Source: Paratractidigestivibacter faecalis
GTDB taxonomy: Bacteria > Actinomycetota > Coriobacteriia > Coriobacteriales > Atopobiaceae
NCBI RefSeq assembly: GCF_003416765.1
Contig: NZ_QSNG01000001.1
Location: forward strand, 646,742 to 710,741
Length of the DNA stretch: 64,000 bases
Direction of reading: 5' to 3'
Made by a program: the position numbers and the translations under genes. Below the pieces are notes generated by a model, which saw only the letters and a list, made by a program, of their open reading frames with translations, did no database searches and was not told the origin of the DNA. Positions 7,423 to 15,386 of this stretch are shown here, piece by piece. Every line of letters begins with the position of its first letter. The first letter of the stretch is position 1.

Positions 7423-9204
7423 GTGACCCAGGCGCAGGACAACGGCAGCAGGCAGGCCACGGGCCAGCACGTCGAGGAGCCCCCGCGCGGACAGTCCGCG
7501 CAGGAGCTCCTCGACGCCTGGTACGCGAGCGTCCAGGAGGAGCTCGACGGCGCCGACGCGGACGGCCAGACCATAGGCCTTCTCGGCGGCCGCAGCTCAG
7601 GGGCGCAGGGGCCTTCTCGCCGCTCCAAGCTGCGGCGCATTGGAGAGATGCTGGCCATCGTGAGGCGCTACGACATCTTCCACGGCCTCACGCCCAAGAC
7701 GCTGCGCCGCATGCTGGAGGAGCTGGGCCCCACCTTTGTCAAGGCGGGCCAGATCCTCTCCATGCGGTCCGAGATTCTGCCGCCGAGCTTCACACGCGAG
7801 CTGGAGCGCCTGCGCACGGACGTGGAGCCCATGGACCGCGACACCGTGCTCGCCGCCCTGCGCGCCGAGTACGACCGGCCCATCGAGGACATCTTTGACG
7901 CCATTGACGACAACCCTCTGGGGTCTGCCTCGGTGGCCCAGGTGCACAAGGCGCGCCTGGTCACGGGCGAGCTCGTGGCCATCAAGGTCCAGCGCCCCCA
8001 CGTGCAGGAGACCATGGCGCAGGACATCTCCATCATGAGGTCGCTGGCGCGCTATATGAGTCGCTTCATGGGGCAGAACCAGTTCCTTGACCTGCAGTCC
8101 GTGGTGGACGAGCTCTGGCAGTCCTTCCGCGAGGAGACGGACTTCCTCGTGGAGGCCAGAAACCTCGAGGAGTTCCGCCGCAACAACGCCGGCTGCGTCT
8201 ACCTGGAGTGCCCCAAGCCCCACCCGGCCCTGTGCACCCGCCACGTGGTGGTCATGGACTACGTGGAGGGCATCGCCATAGACGACACTGCCGCCCTCAC
8301 CGCGGCCGGCTACGACTGCGCTGAGATCGGCGAGAAGCTCGTGGACAACTTCGCCACCCAGATGCTAGACGACGGCTTCTTCCACGCGGACCCCCACCCC
8401 GGCAACATCGTGGTCAGCGGCGGCAAGATCGTCTACATGGACTTGGGCATCATGGGCAGGCTCTCCTCGCGCGACCGAGGCGCCCTCTCGGACATGATCG
8501 TCGCGGTTGCCGAGAAGGATTCCGCGCGCCTGGCGGACGGCCTCATGCGCTTCTCCATATCCGACAGCGCCGAGGTGGACCAGGCGCACCTGCTCTCCGA
8601 CCTGGACGCCATTGTGGCGGACTTTGGCACGGCCAACCTGTCTGACCTGGACATCGGCGCCTTCGTGGGGTCTCTGGTCTCCATGGCGCAGAAGAACGGC
8701 ATCGAGCTGCCGGGCACGGTGACCATGCTGGCTCGCGCCCTGGTGACCCTGGAGGGCGTGGTGGACAACCTCATGCCTGGCGCCTCCATGGTGGACATCA
8801 TCAAGCGGCACCTGCGCGCCCATACCGACCCCGAGGAGCTTGCCAGCCGCGAGCTGCGGCGCCTTGCCAAGGAGACCCTTGCCGCCACCCACGGGCTTCT
8901 TGGCGCGGCGGGGGAGGCCCAGGTTGCCATGCGCATGCTCACCCGCGGCCAGCTGCGCGTCAACCTCGACCTTGCCGGCACCGAGGACCCGCTGGAGGAC
9001 TTCTCCCGCACGGCCAACCGCCTGACCATGGGCATCATCGTGGCGGGCCTGTTCATAGGCTCGTCGGTGGTCTACTACGCCCGCATCCAGCCGGTCATCT
9101 TCGGCATCCCGGTCATCGGCTTTGTGGGCTACATCGCGGCGTTCTTCCTGGGCATCTGGATCGCCCGCGACATCATCCGCGACGCCCGGAGGCACCGCAG
9201 GTAG
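7423..9204 (+). CDS. ABC1/UbiB-family atypical kinase, membrane anchored
   Basis: A 593-residue protein of the ABC1/ADCK/UbiB family. After a poorly conserved 70-residue N-terminus come the signature KAGQILSMRSEILP, the Ala-rich nucleotide loop GSASVAQVHKA, the VAIKVQRP lysine, DYVEGI, and the catalytic HADPHPGN followed by YMDLGIMG. Two hydrophobic helices (about residues 535-585) end the protein and should anchor it in the membrane. Related proteins support isoprenoid quinone or lipid handling; with the phasin-like neighbour the actual role here is open. The start is GTG at 7423. Confidence 0.92.
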   Translation: MTQAQDNGSRQATGQHVEEPPRGQSAQELLDAWYASVQEELDGADADGQTIGLLGGRSSGAQGPSRRSKLRRIGEMLAIVRRYDIFHGLTPKTLRRMLEELGPTFVKAGQILSMRSEILPPSFTRELERLRTDVEPMDRDTVLAALRAEYDRPIEDIFDAIDDNPLGSASVAQVHKARLVTGELVAIKVQRPHVQETMAQDISIMRSLARYMSRFMGQNQFLDLQSVVDELWQSFREETDFLVEARNLEEFRRNNAGCVYLECPKPHPALCTRHVVVMDYVEGIAIDDTAALTAAGYDCAEIGEKLVDNFATQMLDDGFFHADPHPGNIVVSGGKIVYMDLGIMGRLSSRDRGALSDMIVAVAEKDSARLADGLMRFSISDSAEVDQAHLLSDLDAIVADFGTANLSDLDIGAFVGSLVSMAQKNGIELPGTVTMLARALVTLEGVVDNLMPGASMVDIIKRHLRAHTDPEELASRELRRLAKETLAATHGLLGAAGEAQVAMRMLTRGQLRVNLDLAGTEDPLEDFSRTANRLTMGIIVAGLFIGSSVVYYARIQPVIFGIPVIGFVGYIAAFFLGIWIARDIIRDARRHRR

Positions 9205-9246
9205 CACGCGCCGTGGGCGCGGCGTGCCGCGTTGTCCTTACCTTCC

Positions 9247-9284
9247 GCGACATCTATGTCGTCGCAATTGCGCATAGATGTCGC
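9247..9284. repeat. Palindromic box 1 (12-14-12) upstream of the ATPase gene
   Basis: Perfect 12-bp arms (GCGACATCTATG / CATAGATGTCGC) separated by 14 bases, themselves containing the palindrome CGCAATTGCG. CCTTACC precedes the left arm. A related box with the same 12-14-12 spacing lies just after the ATPase gene at 10581-10619. Confidence 0.8.
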
Positions 9285-9325
9285 AAATCTTCAGCTCGTC
9301 ATGAATCGAAAGTGACTATGGTCAC

Positions 9326-9388
9326 GAATTCATACGAACCGCGACGAATTCAAACGAAAGCGCTAGAAACCGCTAGAATTCAGACGAA
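9326..9388 (+). promoter_or_regulatory. Three GAATTCANACGAA direct repeats (candidate operator)
   Basis: Copies start at 9326, 9346 and 9376: GAATTCATACGAA, GAATTCAAACGAA and GAATTCAGACGAA. Offsets of 20 and 30 bases put all three on one helix face. They lie 80-145 bases before the ATPase start in an AT-richer stretch, so a regulator or the ATPase itself may bind here. Confidence 0.55.
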
Positions 9389-9469
9389 AAGAGCGACAAG
9401 GATAGAAATCCAACGTATTGATGGAGAATCTATCGCCAGTCGACATCAACAACCTCAGATTGGAGCGTC

Positions 9470-10558
9470 ATGCGCAACCCATTCAAGCCAACTGCGGGAG
9501 CGGAGCCGCCTATCCTCATCGGGCGCGATGACGTCGTCCTTGCCTTTGAGGAGGGTCTCGACAATGGATGCGGCGCGCCGGGGCGTCTGATGCGAATCAG
9601 TGGCCCAAGAGGCTCTGGCAAGACGGTTCTGCTCAATGATTTGGGTGACCGTGCACGCGACGCAGGGTGGAAGGTCGTTGACGTCTCTGCGGGCTCAGAC
9701 TTTCTATCCGACCTTTTCCACGAGCTTGCTCCCCAGCGGGAACTTTCAGGGGCAAAGGTCAGCCTCAACCTGCCGTTTGCCTCGGGGGAGGTCTCTCTTG
9801 TACAAGACGAGCCCAGTCTGCGTGACCTCATCCGCAAAGCAAGCGAGTCCTCTGCCGGCCTCTTGGTGACCGTTGACGAGGTGCAGGATGCCGAGCTTGG
9901 ACAGATGCAGACGGTGGCCCATGCTGTTCAGCACCTCATCAGGGAGGGGAAGGACGTCGCCTTCGTCTTCGCCGGGCTGCCAATGGGCGTGGCGGACCTC
10001 ATCAACGGCAAGGCAATGACATTCCTGAGGCGCGCCCTGAGCGAGGAGCTGGGAGCAATCAATATCCAAGAGGTTTCTCTCTCCCTCGGCGACAGTTTCA
10101 GAGGTACTGGAATGGACGTCTCAAAGGACATGCTGTCGGAGCTTGCCGAGGCGACTGGCGGATATCCCTACCTGATTCAGCTTGTCGGCTACTATGTGTG
10201 GCAACGAGCCCGCATTCACCATGACGACAACCCTGTCGTCACCAGCCAAGACGTCTCCGAAGGCGTCTCCATTGCAATGAGTCGCTTTCATGAGGCGGTC
10301 CACGAGCCAGCGATCAGCGGCCTCAGTTCCACAGCGGTTGATTATCTCCTTGCCATGGCTAGGGACCCTGGCCCCTCCTCGGCCAAGGACCTTGCGGCAA
10401 GGCTCGGGAGGTCTACGAAGTCGCTTTCTTCGGTCAGGAGGCAACTTATCCAGCGGCAGGTTATAGAACCCGTTCGCCGTGGTTATGTGGACTTTGCCAT
10501 TCCCTTCATGAGGAAGTATCTGGTGGAGAACGAGGAAGAGATAAGAGAGCGGTTCTGA
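9470..10558 (+). CDS. AAA ATPase with C-terminal winged helix (ORC/STAND-like)
   Basis: A 362-residue protein. Walker A is GPRGSGKT (about residue 47) and Walker B is LLVTVDEVQD; a lid region follows (SELAEATGGYPYLIQLVGYY), and the C-terminus looks like a winged helix (KDLAARLGRSTKSLSSVRRQ) ending in FAIPFMRKYL. This architecture matches AAA_16-type solitary ATPases and resembles Orc1/Cdc6 or STAND regulators; the molecular role is not established. The ATG follows TTGGAGCG. Its flanks carry two related palindromic boxes and its promoter three direct repeats, so it may bind its own surroundings. Base composition is less GC-rich than the kinase gene before it. Confidence 0.8.
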   Translation: MRNPFKPTAGAEPPILIGRDDVVLAFEEGLDNGCGAPGRLMRISGPRGSGKTVLLNDLGDRARDAGWKVVDVSAGSDFLSDLFHELAPQRELSGAKVSLNLPFASGEVSLVQDEPSLRDLIRKASESSAGLLVTVDEVQDAELGQMQTVAHAVQHLIREGKDVAFVFAGLPMGVADLINGKAMTFLRRALSEELGAINIQEVSLSLGDSFRGTGMDVSKDMLSELAEATGGYPYLIQLVGYYVWQRARIHHDDNPVVTSQDVSEGVSIAMSRFHEAVHEPAISGLSSTAVDYLLAMARDPGPSSAKDLAARLGRSTKSLSSVRRQLIQRQVIEPVRRGYVDFAIPFMRKYLVENEEEIRERF

Positions 10559-10567
10559 CGAAAGCCC

Positions 10568-10633
10568 CGACCTTACCCTTTGCGACACCTATGACGCCTC
10601 TAGCGCCCATACGTGTCGCAAAGGGCAAGGTCG
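10568..10633. repeat. Palindromic box 2, long imperfect inverted repeat after the ATPase gene
   Basis: Two 26-base arms (10568-10593 and 10608-10633) with two mismatches and a 14-base centre. The inner core is GCGACACCTATG / CATACGTGTCGC, the same layout as box 1 at 9247. It could fold in RNA but has no T-run, so a DNA-binding site is more likely than a terminator. Confidence 0.8.
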
Positions 10634-10740
10634 TCCTCGCCAATGCCCTTGGGCCGGCGTCTCTCGACTTGCCTTCTGCGAAAAGCTCAAGTCCCCAGAT
10701 TTGCCATAATGGAACTCGCAATCACCAAGGGAGGGACCTC

Positions 10741-11193
10741 TTGCTCACAATCCACTACGGAGACATGGACGGCGTCGTCTACAACACGTCGACGTACTTC
10801 AACAACACATATTCGCCCGAGTGGCTTGAGGACCCGTTTGCCCAGAGAATCATCAAGTCCGTCGACAAGGGCGTGGTGATGGGGCCCAACGCCATACAGA
10901 CCAAAGTTCTGGGCATCATTCCGCCCGAGAAGCTCTCCAGCGGCACCAAGACCCTCTTGCTCATGAACTTCGACCCCACACGGGTCTTCAACGCCACCAA
11001 TTGCGGAGACAACTGCGCTTACTGGATCTTGCGCATCGCCGCCAAGAAGGACGTTACCATCAACCTCTACCACCTCATGGACTTTGGCGGCGGCAGGTTC
11101 ACTGCCAAGGTTGCCAACACGGGACAGATCGTTCACACCATGGATGAGCTGGCCATCATTGGCGCCAACTGCCTGAGGGAGGACTGGGCATGA
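10741..11193 (+). CDS. DUF4869 family protein
   Basis: A 150-residue protein recognised as DUF4869 by its N-terminus LTIHYGDMDGVVYNTSTYF, the core VLGIIPPEKLSSGTKTLL, FNATNCGDNCAYWILRIA and LYHLMDFGGG. The family has no assigned function that I know of. I chose TTG at 10741: AAGGGAGGG precedes it by five bases and the family starts exactly here; a longer frame from 10591 would begin inside palindromic box 2. Its TGA overlaps the ATG of the next gene (ATGA), so the two proteins are made together and probably act together. Confidence 0.85.
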   Translation: MLTIHYGDMDGVVYNTSTYFNNTYSPEWLEDPFAQRIIKSVDKGVVMGPNAIQTKVLGIIPPEKLSSGTKTLLLMNFDPTRVFNATNCGDNCAYWILRIAAKKDVTINLYHLMDFGGGRFTAKVANTGQIVHTMDELAIIGANCLREDWA

Positions 11194-12161
11194 GAGGCGA
11201 GCACCTGGTCACCGTCAGAAACAACAAGGTGCAGATCAAGCTTCCCATTCGCCGCAATCTCACCATCCTGAAGGGGAGAAGCGCAACCGGAAAGTCCACG
11301 CTCATCGACCTCGTGGGCCAGTTCGACGAGCTTGGTCCAGACAGTGGAGTGGTCGTCAGCTGCGATGTGCCTTGCAAGGTCCTTTCCGGCAAAAACTGGC
11401 AGCGCGACCTTGAGCTCATCAGCGGAAGCATCGTCTTCATTGATGAGGACAACGCTTTCATGAGGTCGCGCGAGTTTGCGCATGCGGCCAAGAACAGCGA
11501 CAACTACTACGTGCTCGTTGCACGTGAGGCCCTGCCTCAGCTGCCCTACAGCGTCGACGAGATTTACGAGCTCAGAAACACGGGCCGCTCATCGTCGAAG
11601 TACCCCGCCTACTCAAGGACCTACACCTCGGCGCACAAGGTCTATGGACCTCGTCAGTTTGACGGCGCGCGGCCAGATCTTGTGGTGGTCGAGGACAGCA
11701 ACTCGGGCTTCGACTTCTTCTCAGCGCTTTGTCAGAAGAGTGGAGTTCCCTGCGTGAGTGCCAAGGGGAAGACTAACGTCTTCCGTACGGTTCGCGACGC
11801 TGGAGCAAACTCGATTCTGGTCATCGCCGACGGTGCGGCTTTTGGACCCGAGATCGAGACGGTCCTCGCGCTTGCTCGCTACAAGAGACTGCAGCTCTTT
11901 CTTCCTGAGTCCTTCGAGTGGCTGGTGCTGAGCTCCGGCCTCTTCAAGGACAAGAAGACGCAGGACATGCTTCTACATCCAGCGGATTTCATCGAAAGTG
12001 CCGACTTCTTCAGCTGGGAGCGCTTCTTTACCAGGCAGCTTGTGGAGCTGACCTCGGGAAGCTATCTTGCCTATGAGAAGTCCAGCCTCAATCCTGCCTA
12101 TCTGGAGGCAAGGCAACGCGCAATCCTTGAGGCCTCACTGCCAAAGTTGGGACTCGAGTAG
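11190..12161 (+). CDS. P-loop NTPase partner of DUF4869, possible Toprim-like C-terminal half
   Basis: A 323-residue protein. The N-terminal half has a clear Walker A (LKGRSATGKSTLIDLV, about residues 27-42) and a Walker B-like strand (GSIVFIDEDNAF), but the space between them is much shorter than in usual ABC or RecF-type ATPases. The C-terminal half has two hydrophobic strands ending in acids (DLVVVEDSNSGFDFF and ILVIADGAAFG), which resemble the Glu and Asp motifs of Toprim domains in OLD-type nucleases. That second point is my inference. It overlaps the DUF4869 stop by four bases. A strong terminator follows 340 bases later. Confidence 0.72.
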   Translation: MRGEHLVTVRNNKVQIKLPIRRNLTILKGRSATGKSTLIDLVGQFDELGPDSGVVVSCDVPCKVLSGKNWQRDLELISGSIVFIDEDNAFMRSREFAHAAKNSDNYYVLVAREALPQLPYSVDEIYELRNTGRSSSKYPAYSRTYTSAHKVYGPRQFDGARPDLVVVEDSNSGFDFFSALCQKSGVPCVSAKGKTNVFRTVRDAGANSILVIADGAAFGPEIETVLALARYKRLQLFLPESFEWLVLSSGLFKDKKTQDMLLHPADFIESADFFSWERFFTRQLVELTSGSYLAYEKSSLNPAYLEARQRAILEASLPKLGLE

Positions 12162-12204
12162 TTTTGATCGCTTGAATGCACTTGGACAGAGCGTAGCTCG
12201 TCAA

Positions 12205-12340
12205 AACTCGGCTACGTTTGTGTTTTGTTGCGTATGCTTCGGATAGAAGCCCAGATGGTACCTCTATCAACTGGGCAAATGCTGCCAATTTGCAGTCGAT
12301 ACTCAACGGTCTCGAATTAAGACGCAAACGTAGCTGAGTT
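12205..12340. repeat. Inverted repeat enclosing a CAACTGGGCAAATGCTGCC copy
   Basis: In the gene-free stretch 12162-12787, arms at 12205-12223 and 12322-12340 match in 17 of 19 positions (AACTCGGCTACGTTTGTGT and the complement of AACTCAGCTACGTTTGCGT). Between them, 12268-12286 reads CAACTGGGCAAATGCTGCC, found again with one change at 59048-59066 in another repeat-rich spacer. I see no gene in this stretch. Confidence 0.6.
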
Positions 12341-12501
12341 ATTGGCGGAGCATTACCTGGATGTGGCGAGGAGGCCAAGTTCGGCTGTCGGTTCGTTGCC
12401 TCCTTAATAAAAATGCCGGAGGATAAGCCCCCGGCGCTTGGAGGAAGCTTTCATCTGTGCCTCCTCTGGAATCCCCTATAACACGTTTGGCTGCTTCTTG
12501 T

Positions 12502-12540
12502 CACACCGGGAGGAACGCCGCATTCCTCCCGGTGTGTTTC
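12502..12540 (+). terminator. Strong rho-independent terminator
   Basis: Perfect 14-bp stem (12502-12515 with 12523-12536, CACACCGGGAGGAA), 7-base loop, then TTTCTATCG. It closes the rightward DUF4869 unit. Confidence 0.85.
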
Positions 12541-12579
12541 TATCGTACTTAGGTTTGGGTGATATCGCCGTAAAAAACT

Positions 12580-12627
12580 AGGCGGAACCACTTTCGCAGC
12601 TCCGCCTTACAAAACCCGCAGGTTTTT
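12580..12627. terminator. Two adjacent hairpins, second with T-run
   Basis: AGGCGGA (12580-12586) pairs with TCCGCCT (12601-12607); three bases later AAAACC (12611-12616) pairs with GGTTTT (12621-12626), followed by TCTG. They form a back-up termination zone between convergent units. Confidence 0.4.
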
Positions 12628-12722
12628 CTGTCTGTGCCAATTATGCCGCATCAGAACCAACTGTGTGCCGGTGCCTTGCCTAATAGAAAAAGCGACTGAA
12701 GGCGCAGGCGCCCGCAGCCGCT

Positions 12723-12740
12723 AAAAGCCAGTCGGCTTTT
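12723..12740. terminator. Bidirectional terminator between convergent units
   Basis: AAAAGCC (12723-12729) and GGCTTTT (12734-12740) form a 7-bp stem with A/T tails on both strands. It sits about 50 bases past the end of the leftward DUF2304 gene and suits that direction best. Confidence 0.55.
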
Positions 12741-12787
12741 CACAATGACATCATGCTAGTCCAGTCATAACCCAAGCGAGAAGCACC

Positions 12788-13120
12788 CTACCTCTCATGC
12801 TCCTTCAGCGCCTCGGTCTGCGTCAGCGTGGTGAGCTTTCTCTTGAGCGTGGCCACCTTGAGGTCCTGCGTGAACAGGCGGGCGAGAAGCACCAGGATGC
12901 CGCAGAAGAAGACGAAGTTGGAAGACGAGTCGAACCCAAAGATCCCGGTCACCCAGAACACCAGCTGCGGGAACGCCGCCACCACGATGAGCAGCACGGC
13001 AAGAAACACCCAGAAGATGGAGTCGATGATCTCCAGCGCAGACTTCCTTAGCTTGCGCACAACGAACAGCAGCGTGAATACCGCAACAAGAAGCAAGAAG
13101 ATTCGCAAAGTGATGTTCAC
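12788..13120 (-). CDS. DUF2304 small membrane protein
   Basis: A 110-residue integral membrane protein of the DUF2304 family. It has an N-terminal hydrophobic helix (NITLRIFLLLVAVFTLLFVV), the conserved LRKSALEIIDSIFWVFLAVL block, a further pair of hydrophobic segments, and a charged coiled C-terminus. Members usually sit next to a polyprenyl-phosphate-type GT2, as here. The GTG at 13120 overlaps the end of the glycosyltransferase within a few bases and matches the family N-terminus; an upstream frame would start inside the neighbour. It probably cooperates with that enzyme in making or moving a lipid-linked sugar. Confidence 0.88.
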   Translation of the reverse strand: MNITLRIFLLLVAVFTLLFVVRKLRKSALEIIDSIFWVFLAVLLIVVAAFPQLVFWVTGIFGFDSSSNFVFFCGILVLLARLFTQDLKVATLKRKLTTLTQTEALKEHER

Positions 13121-13125
13121 GCAGA

Positions 13126-13806
13126 TCACCTGAACCACTGGACGAAGAGGATGGACATGCAAGTGCGCGCCATGTAGGAGATGGACTTCCAGGCGTTGAG
13201 GTAGCTCTCACCAGCCTGGCGCTCGCGCATCTGAACCTGCACCTCGGAGACCTTTGCGCCCTTGCGCAGAAGAAAAGCGACGGAATCCGGCTCGGGGCCA
13301 AAGTCAAAGCGAGAAACAAACTCTCCAACCATCTTGCGGTTGAAGAGCCTCATCCCGCTTGTGGGATCGTTGATGGTCTGTCCGCAAGTTAGCTTGATGA
13401 TGGACGTAATGAGTCGGGACCCAATCATGCGCGCCGAGACGGGCTTCTCCTCGTCAACAAAGCGGGAGCCGATGACAATGTCGGCCCCATCGCGTTCCAT
13501 GCGCTCAATCATCGGCGTGACATACTTGGGCATGTGCTGCCCGTCCGCGTCAAACTGAATGACAGCATCGTAACCATGCTCAAGCGCATAACGGCATCCA
13601 GTCTGGAATCCGCCCGTGAGCCCAAGGTTGACGGGGTGACTCACGTAGTTGAAGCCACGGCGTTTGCAGATTGCCTCAGTCTGGTCAGAGGAGCCGTCAT
13701 TAACAACGAGGTAGTCGCATTCCGGCACGACGGACGTGAACTCGTCCACCGTAGCCTCAATGCACCCCTCTTCGTTGTATGCGGGGATTATTGCAAGTAC
13801 CCTCAA
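13126..13806 (-). CDS. GT2 glycosyltransferase, dolichyl-phosphate mannosyltransferase-like
   Basis: A 226-residue GT-A enzyme: nucleotide-binding start VLAIIPAYNEEG, VVNDGSSDQTEAIC, the NLGLTGGFQTGCRYAL block, the metal-binding QFDADGQHMP, and NDPTSGMRLFNRKMV. It lacks C-terminal membrane helices, so it resembles DPM1-type enzymes that load a sugar onto polyprenyl phosphate. TTG at 13806 fits the family start (RVLAIIPAYNEEG) and follows AGGGCGG; a GTG at 13842 would add 12 unconserved residues and has no ribosome site. It is followed within a few bases by DUF2304. Confidence 0.9.
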   Translation of the reverse strand: MRVLAIIPAYNEEGCIEATVDEFTSVVPECDYLVVNDGSSDQTEAICKRRGFNYVSHPVNLGLTGGFQTGCRYALEHGYDAVIQFDADGQHMPKYVTPMIERMERDGADIVIGSRFVDEEKPVSARMIGSRLITSIIKLTCGQTINDPTSGMRLFNRKMVGEFVSRFDFGPEPDSVAFLLRKGAKVSEVQVQMRERQAGESYLNAWKSISYMARTCMSILFVQWFR

Positions 13807-13985
13807 GTTGGTTTCCGCCCTACTGCTCGGTAATTGGCACACCAGATAGTACCTGATTGGTGGTGTGGCTCTGGCACTGAGAGCTATTGTTCACTGTCAA
13901 AGCATGCATGGCATAAATCTCGGATGAGCGCTGTGATTGCGGGCTGAGGAGAACAATGGAAAAGCGCTGCTATCCTGCGTTCAGC

Positions 13986-15212
13986 TTAAGCAATCGCTTT
14001 GGGTTTTACCAGCCGAACTAATCTAAATAACAAAATGATTGAAACAACGATATAGCTGATAGATATGGAGTAGCTTGTCCCGTTCATTCCAAATTGGCTC
14101 ACCAGTATATGGGTCGCTGGAAATGAGACGAGGCAGCCGATAAGGTTTCCAATAAAGCAACCGTTCATGTCCCGGAGAGATATCAATAAATCGCTCAGAA
14201 AGGCGACGAGCGCTGTCAGCATTGAGCAAAGAAGGCCCGCGTAAATAAGATTACCGTTGGCGGCGATGGTTGGGCCGAAGATAAAGCCCAGAAGCTGGTC
14301 TCCAACCATTACAAACCCCACTGCACATACTGCGAAAATGACTACAAGCGCGAAAAGCGTCTTCATCAGGAGCGATATAAAGTCACTCGTTCTTCCTGTA
14401 TCGTAGCTCTCGGCAAAAATACCCAGAAGAGGTGCATATACATAGTTGGCACATGCTTGGATAATCACTATGGGTGTGCAAACAGTCGCATAGATTCCAA
14501 GAGCTGAGCTTCCGCAGGCTTCTCCCAGGTATTGTCTTGCGTAAGTTACTACCACGGAGCATAAAGACATTCCGATAACTGCGGGAAGACAGGTCAGGAG
14601 AAGACGCTTCGATTTCTCCAAGGTGATTGACGGCCTGATGTCCGAGAGCCCTCTTGTTTTCGTGATGTCATAAATTATTGCGAGGTACGTGCTAAGAACC
14701 ATTCCGGAGATTGCAACGTTCAAGCTATTGAAAAAGGCTAGGCCTATCGTAAAAGAGACGAGAAATAGCGTTGCCCTGATAAGCATCGATTTGCCGCAAT
14801 AATCCATCCTAAAGTGCTGTTGGTCCACTCCGTGCAGCACGTCGACAAATGTGTCACCAGCCCTGAATAACAGATAGAGGAGTATCGGAACGAGCATTTC
14901 TAGTGAGCAAGATATCAATGCGTAGACAATGGTGATTAAAAAGCCCACCGCTATCGTTTCTAGGCGAAAACCCACGTACTCTCTCGAGGAGTACTCTTCG
15001 TGGATATCTGAGACCTGATATGACCTTATTCGATACAGACCAATTTGAGAAAAGATATTTGATACTGACATGGCGATTGACAGAATACCTGCCGCATCGA
15101 ATCCCGAAGAAAGTCGAGCCACTAATACGGTAATCAGCCACTGGCATGTTGAGTAATAGAGGGAACCGACGGAGTTCCAAAGCATGTTTGATTTAAGCGA
15201 CTTGCTTTCCAA
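13986..15212 (-). CDS. Polysaccharide flippase (Wzx/MATE-like)
   Basis: A 408-residue membrane protein with about 12 hydrophobic segments beginning MLWNSVGSLYYSTCQWLITV, as in oligosaccharide flippases of the Wzx/PST group. It should flip undecaprenyl-linked repeat units across the cytoplasmic membrane. Codon use is clearly AT-richer than in the flanking core genes, a usual sign of acquired capsule genes. It is divergent from the decoration cassette starting at 15387; the 174-base spacer between them is AT-rich and must hold both promoters, though I cannot name the boxes. No Wzy polymerase is obvious here unless the DUF6541 or YfhO protein fills that role. Confidence 0.88.
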   Translation of the reverse strand: MESKSLKSNMLWNSVGSLYYSTCQWLITVLVARLSSGFDAAGILSIAMSVSNIFSQIGLYRIRSYQVSDIHEEYSSREYVGFRLETIAVGFLITIVYALISCSLEMLVPILLYLLFRAGDTFVDVLHGVDQQHFRMDYCGKSMLIRATLFLVSFTIGLAFFNSLNVAISGMVLSTYLAIIYDITKTRGLSDIRPSITLEKSKRLLLTCLPAVIGMSLCSVVVTYARQYLGEACGSSALGIYATVCTPIVIIQACANYVYAPLLGIFAESYDTGRTSDFISLLMKTLFALVVIFAVCAVGFVMVGDQLLGFIFGPTIAANGNLIYAGLLCSMLTALVAFLSDLLISLRDMNGCFIGNLIGCLVSFPATHILVSQFGMNGTSYSISISYIVVSIILLFRLVRLVKPKAIA

Positions 15213-15386
15213 GTGCAGTCAGCCCTTTCAATGGGTTGTTGTCCCTTTTTCATACGAGTCTACTTGGGTTTGAAACAAATTGAGGGTTGTTTTCTAGAAA
15301 GGTGATGCATCTGCAAGCCCCTTATACATGGCAAAACTGCAAAGCTATATCCTTGCTCATGCGTAACGTTTACGGAGGGATTAAAG

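Noticed and set aside
10568-10633. Intrinsic terminator of the ATPase gene
   Set aside because: No T-run follows, the 14-base loop is long, and a related box lies upstream of the gene, which a terminator would not explain.
10591-10740. Longer N-terminus for the DUF4869 protein
   Set aside because: It would start inside the palindromic box and add about 50 unconserved residues; TTG at 10741 has a strong ribosome site and the family start.
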